Assembly: GCA_034927505.1 (NCBI GenBank)
Contig: JAYFPY010000014.1
Location: forward strand, 1-64,000
DNA: 64,000 bases
Reading direction: 5' to 3'
DNA from: RUG100 sp034927505
GTDB lineage: Bacteria > Bacillota > Clostridia > Peptostreptococcales > Anaerovoracaceae
Below are positions 60,432 to 64,000 of the stretch, one piece after another. The first letter of the stretch is position 1. Every line of letters begins with the position of its first letter. The notes below the pieces were generated by a model, which was given only the letters and a program-made list of their open reading frames with translations, did no database searches and was not told the DNA's origin. A program made the position numbers and the translations under genes.

Positions 60432-61622
60432 ATGAAAAAAACATTGGCGGGAATATGTAAATTGCCGGGGTGCAGAGAGCTTTCAATTATTGCGGGGGAA
60501 AAAGGATTGAACAGAGAAATTTTTTGGGTATCGACAGTTGACAGCCCGGATATAGTTCCGTTTACAAACAAGGGCGACCTGAATTTCGTAACGGGAGTGG
60601 GCCCGCATGGGAGTAAGGACTGGATGGAAATAACAAAAGCTGCTTATGAGAGAGAACTGGCAGGATTGGTATTCTGTCCCGACAGCCCTTATGTGGACAA
60701 AATGCCCAGTGATGTGATCGACTTTGGAAACGAACATGATTTCCCGATTTTCACTATTCCGTGGGAAAGTAAAATATCAGACTTTTCACGGCTCATCGGG
60801 AGATATATCGAGAAGGAAGATGACTCTATGCGTACGCTTACAGATGTTTTGAGAGACATACTGCTTGGAAAAGAAACACTGCCGCTGGATGACGAAGTAA
60901 AAGAGTATCTGGGCAGACAAAAAATCGACTATAAGGGAGATTACAGGACGGCAATGTTTCTCATAGAAGCTGAAGACGTCAAAAAAAATATAGATTATCG
61001 AATGATGTATGATCAGATACATAATGCATTGTTAAAAAAATTCGGATTGGAAGGAATAGCAGTTCCGTTGCCTGCAGGGATAGCTGTCATATTCAAATCG
61101 GAGATCGATGATGAATCAAGGTTCAGCAATACGCTCATTTCGCAGCTGGCGGAGATAAAAGAAGAATTCAGCGAATATGGATTTGGATTAGGCATTGGTA
61201 ATACTCAGAATGGGATCGATGGAGTGTGCCAAAGTTACCACCAGGCGATGCTGGTGCTGAATATATATGATGCTGTGATGCAGGAAGAAAAAAAGATATA
61301 TAGATATGATGACCTGGGATATTACAAGGCATTGTATATGTGCAGCGATCCTAAGGCTCTTATATTGTACAGCGATGAACTGCTCGGTCCGATCATACGT
61401 TATGATGAAAGCAATGACAGCGATCTTATGAATTGCCTTGAGACTTTCTTTGACTGCGAATGCAATGTCAAACAAACAGCAGAAACGCTGTTTGTGCACA
61501 GGAATACAGTGCTGTATAAAATCAAGAAAATAGATGAGTTGCTGCAGGCAAAGGTATTTGCTCAAAAGAACCTGTTTGAGCTTCAGCTGGCGTTGGTAAT
61601 AAGAAAAATGTATTCACTTTAG
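60432..61622 (+). CDS. PucR-family transcriptional regulator
   Basis: 396 residues, ribosome binding site GTGGAGGTG. N-terminal PucR domain (~5-120: LPGCRELSIIAGEKGLNREI), GGDEF-like middle (~165-280) and a C-terminal PucR-type helix-turn-helix (ETLFVHRNTVLYKIKKIDEL). These regulators typically sense nitrogen compounds and control nearby catabolic or transport genes. Here that would be the BCCT carrier and second mtbB-like gene. The stop TAG is immediately followed by TGA. Confidence 0.85.
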   Translation: MKKTLAGICKLPGCRELSIIAGEKGLNREIFWVSTVDSPDIVPFTNKGDLNFVTGVGPHGSKDWMEITKAAYERELAGLVFCPDSPYVDKMPSDVIDFGNEHDFPIFTIPWESKISDFSRLIGRYIEKEDDSMRTLTDVLRDILLGKETLPLDDEVKEYLGRQKIDYKGDYRTAMFLIEAEDVKKNIDYRMMYDQIHNALLKKFGLEGIAVPLPAGIAVIFKSEIDDESRFSNTLISQLAEIKEEFSEYGFGLGIGNTQNGIDGVCQSYHQAMLVLNIYDAVMQEEKKIYRYDDLGYYKALYMCSDPKALILYSDELLGPIIRYDESNDSDLMNCLETFFDCECNVKQTAETLFVHRNTVLYKIKKIDELLQAKVFAQKNLFELQLALVIRKMYSL

Positions 61623-61641
61623 TGATACTGTGACATATTCG

Positions 61642-61669
61642 GTGTCCGTTCTGCGGGCACTGTTTTTTT
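61642..61669 (+). terminator. Intrinsic terminator
   Basis: GTGTCCG / CGGGCAC stem (one G-U pair) followed by seven T. Confidence 0.7.
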
Positions 61670-61851
61670 ATGAAGAAAGCGTTGGTATTCTTTTACCGTT
61701 GGACACTTGCACATAGAACTTTGTAAGATGATATATATACTGTATACATCAAAAATGCAATATTGAAGGTAAAGACATAATAGTAAAAATATTTCGAGAA
61801 AGGAGTTGTAAATAAGCATAACAATATTTTAGAGGAAGGAGTTGATAATAT

Positions 61852-63435
61852 ATGGATGGACAACAGTTAGAAAAGAAAAGGACGGGAAAGCTTGAGATAC
61901 AGTGGCCTATAACTATAGTGTCGGTGGGACTTTTGTTTGTTGCCGTGATGTTCCTGGCATTGAAACCGGGAGCAACAGTAAATACGATAGACACTATATT
62001 CCAGGCGACAATGAGCGGAGCGGGCCCTTTCCTGCTTTTGTTCGATGCAGCCCTGGTGGTAATATGTTTTTTCATTGCGATCAGCAAATATGGGAAGATC
62101 AAACTGGGAGAAGGAAAGCCGGAGTATTCTATGTTCAGTTACATAGCAATGATGGCGTGTGCGGCACTTGCATCTGCATCGATGTTCTGGTCGTTCACAG
62201 AATGGGCTTATTATAACATAACGCCGGGACTGGGGCTCAAGGCAGGGACAGAAGAAGCCATGAACATTTCTATGGGATATTCATTTTTCCATTGGGGCTT
62301 TTTAGCACAGTGTGTTTATGTAGCGATCGGACTTATAACTGCATATGCTCTTTATGCCAGGAAGCTGGGAACAGTGAAAATGAGCCTGATAGCCGAAGAC
62401 ATGATGAGAAATTTCAAGGGCAGGAAAATCATTGGAAGATTCATCGATGTAATAGTGATATTCTGTACGCTTGGAGGGCTGGGAGTGTCACTGGGGCTGG
62501 GCATACCTGTAATATCAGGGGGGATCCAGAGAGTAACAGGAATGGAAGTCTCATTCGGAATGAGAGTTGTAATAGTACTTGTTCTGTTCGTTGTATTCTC
62601 ATGGAGCTCGTTTGTAGGAACCGGAAAAGGAATGAAGTTCCTCAGCAACAATACAGTCAAACTTCTTGGAGTATTCATAGCATTCATATTTATTTTCGGA
62701 CCGACATCATTCATCCAGAAACTGTTCGTCAGTTCACTGGGATATATGGCCGAGTATTTTCCGAGGATGGCTACATTTACAGATCCTATAGGAAACAGCG
62801 GGTTTGCTGAAAATTGGACTATATTCTTCATAGCTTTTCCAATGACATATGCGGGACTCATGGGGGTATTCGTGGCAAAGATATCCAAAGGAAGAAGCGT
62901 AAGAAGTCTGGTGCTTGCATGCATGTTCGGCATCAGTGTAGGTACCTGGGTGTTCTTTGCAGTGAACGGCGGGCTGGCAATGAACAGAGAAATATCAGGC
63001 GAGTATTCAATAATAAACGCAATAAAAAATGGAGATCCGTATGCGGGAGTGTATCATCTGCTGGATACGTTGCCTCTCGGGGTGGTTCTGGCGGTCATAT
63101 ACATCGTGTGCGTTGCAGGCTTTATATGTACGACTATGGATACGGCTTCTCTGTGTCTGGCCTCTACGACAATCAAAAAACTTGACGAACACAATGATCC
63201 AAGCAAAAAATCCAGGATGTTCTGGTGCGTTATGCTGACACTGCTGCCGCTGGCGCTGATGTTCTCAGGAGCAGATTTCGACGCAATGAAGTCGCTGGCA
63301 ATACTGGTATCGACGCCGCTTGCTGTGGTTCTGCTGTTCATGATGATAGGACTGTTCCGGTGGATGCGTGAGGATCGAAGGACCCCGGGTAAACTGAAAT
63401 ATGAAAAAAATGATTTCGTTGATTATGATAAATAA
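61852..63435 (+). CDS. BCCT-family carrier (second)
   Basis: 527 residues, ribosome binding site GAGGAAGGAGT. Twelve hydrophobic segments with the same EGKPEYSMFSYIAMM block and CTTMDTASLCLASTT as the carrier at 37.6 kb, to which it is clearly paralogous. It stands directly upstream of an mtbB-like gene, suggesting it imports that enzyme's methylated substrate or a precursor. Confidence 0.85.
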   Translation: MDGQQLEKKRTGKLEIQWPITIVSVGLLFVAVMFLALKPGATVNTIDTIFQATMSGAGPFLLLFDAALVVICFFIAISKYGKIKLGEGKPEYSMFSYIAMMACAALASASMFWSFTEWAYYNITPGLGLKAGTEEAMNISMGYSFFHWGFLAQCVYVAIGLITAYALYARKLGTVKMSLIAEDMMRNFKGRKIIGRFIDVIVIFCTLGGLGVSLGLGIPVISGGIQRVTGMEVSFGMRVVIVLVLFVVFSWSSFVGTGKGMKFLSNNTVKLLGVFIAFIFIFGPTSFIQKLFVSSLGYMAEYFPRMATFTDPIGNSGFAENWTIFFIAFPMTYAGLMGVFVAKISKGRSVRSLVLACMFGISVGTWVFFAVNGGLAMNREISGEYSIINAIKNGDPYAGVYHLLDTLPLGVVLAVIYIVCVAGFICTTMDTASLCLASTTIKKLDEHNDPSKKSRMFWCVMLTLLPLALMFSGADFDAMKSLAILVSTPLAVVLLFMMIGLFRWMREDRRTPGKLKYEKNDFVDYDK

Positions 63436-63476
63436 TAGAACAATTTCAAAGAGGAAACAGAAAAGGAGGAATGAAA

Positions 63477-64000
63477 TTGGTACAAACAAGAATGGGTGAC
63501 GGCGCTATCGTTGAAATGTCCGAGAGTGAAGTCCGAAAAGATGTAGAAGCAGGGATGGCAGACGCTGTCAAAAAAGCAAAATGCCCGCCTCTGTCAGATG
63601 AAGACATTGAAAAGCTCATGGATATACTTTGTGAGCCGAGAAAATTCGTTAGTGTAGAAAGAGGAAACGAACTGATACTTACATATGATTCGCAGCCTCT
63701 TAAATTTACAAGGCTGGGACTGCCGGGGGCAATGCCTCAGATAATGCAGACATATGAAAGAGCTATGATGTCAGACACTCTGGAGATGGCTTATGTGCAT
63801 TACAGTGCAAAACCGGTAAAGCAGATATTCCCTGAAGAGGAAGCGGCGGTTGCAGAAACGCTGCTGGCTACAACGCCGACACTGCTGTACGGAGTTATGC
63901 CGAATATGCCGATGTACACAAAGCCTGACGGCCCGTGTGAAAATGCGACTGAATTGATGCCAAAGGGCCTGATCAAGGAAGCCCAGGAAGCGCAGATCGA
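63477..64000 (+). CDS. mtbB: Second MtbB-like dimethylamine methyltransferase, 5' part
   Basis: Open frame to the window edge (174 codons). TTG at 63477 is the likely start (AAAAGGAGG with 7-bp spacing); the ATG at 63471 is in frame but only 1 bp from the ribosome binding site. RMGDGAIVEMSESEV, FVSVERGNELILTY and GVMPNMPMYTKPDGP align directly with the N-terminal third of MtbB at 36.2 kb, with many substitutions, so it is an older paralogue and not a recent copy. The pyrrolysine position lies outside the window. Confidence 0.85.
   Translation, partial: MVQTRMGDGAIVEMSESEVRKDVEAGMADAVKKAKCPPLSDEDIEKLMDILCEPRKFVSVERGNELILTYDSQPLKFTRLGLPGAMPQIMQTYERAMMSDTLEMAYVHYSAKPVKQIFPEEEAAVAETLLATTPTLLYGVMPNMPMYTKPDGPCENATELMPKGLIKEAQEAQI

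Noticed and set aside
61690..61715. Sigma-54-like TTGGACACTTGCAC before the second BCCT gene
   Set aside because: GG and GC are only 6 bp apart instead of 10, so sigma-54 RNA polymerase would not recognise it.

Overview
The window reads as a chromosomal segment of an anaerobic, low-to-mid GC Gram-positive bacterium of the Clostridia/Eubacteriales. The evidence is strong GGAGG-type ribosome binding sites, a reverse rubrerythrin, ECF vitamin transport, secreted Fn3-like proteins and a split bacterial pyrrolysyl-tRNA synthetase. A family such as Anaerovoracaceae is plausible, but that is inference. Nearly all genes are on the plus strand.

Layout. 1-2.5 kb: the tail of an IS30-type transposase abuts a secreted protein gene that has lost its normal start, followed by an Fn3-like secreted protein. 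2.6-12.5 kb: HicB-like protein, beta-CASP nuclease, sigma-54 activator plus class-III aminotransferase, diguanylate cyclase, HipB/HipA pair, small membrane protein, PfoR/EIIC-like membrane protein. 12.6-20.6 kb: housekeeping block (pcrA, ligA, AIR-synthase-like, SRP RNA, dnaX, ybaB, recR). 20.6-30.5 kb: two APC permeases, an adhesin remnant, rubrerythrin, NifU-like, CapA-like, PepV-like, asnS. 30.5-31.1 kb: gene-poor, with an IS256-type transposase remnant.

31-52 kb is the centrepiece: a complete pyrrolysine-dependent methylamine island. It holds a corrinoid-activation operon, two sigma-54 activators, mtbC-mtbB (dimethylamine) with a BCCT carrier, mttB-mttC (trimethylamine), an MtbA/MtaA-like methyltransferase fused to a thioredoxin-like domain, a CobW GTPase, a RamA-like reductive activator, and pylT-pylB-pylC-pylSc-pylD-pylSn. 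Both mtbB and mttB contain one in-frame amber codon at the expected pyrrolysine site (residue 352 and residue 334). 52-60 kb is a cobalamin-riboswitch operon encoding an ECF-type transporter and DUF4430/propeller surface proteins, which fits corrinoid supply to the methyltransferases. 60-64 kb holds a PucR-type regulator, a second BCCT carrier and the start of a second mtbB-like gene cut by the window edge.

Regulatory logic read from the DNA: four -24/-12 (sigma-54) promoters with exact GG-N10-GC geometry precede the activation operon, mtbCB, mttBC and the mtbA-like/cobW/ramA/pylT/pyl run. Three of them carry the same upstream palindrome GATGAA-N4-TTCATC, 75, 76 and 97 nt before the -24 GG (differences close to two helical turns). 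No terminator or promoter is visible between ramA and pylT, so tRNA-Pyl and its charging enzymes appear to be transcribed from a sigma-54 promoter together with the methylamine genes. UAG reassignment would then be conditional. Consistent with this, UAG still ends about 10 of 53 genes here. Most striking, pylSc, pylD and pylSn lie in a single frame separated only by amber codons, so successful UAG readthrough would fuse them.
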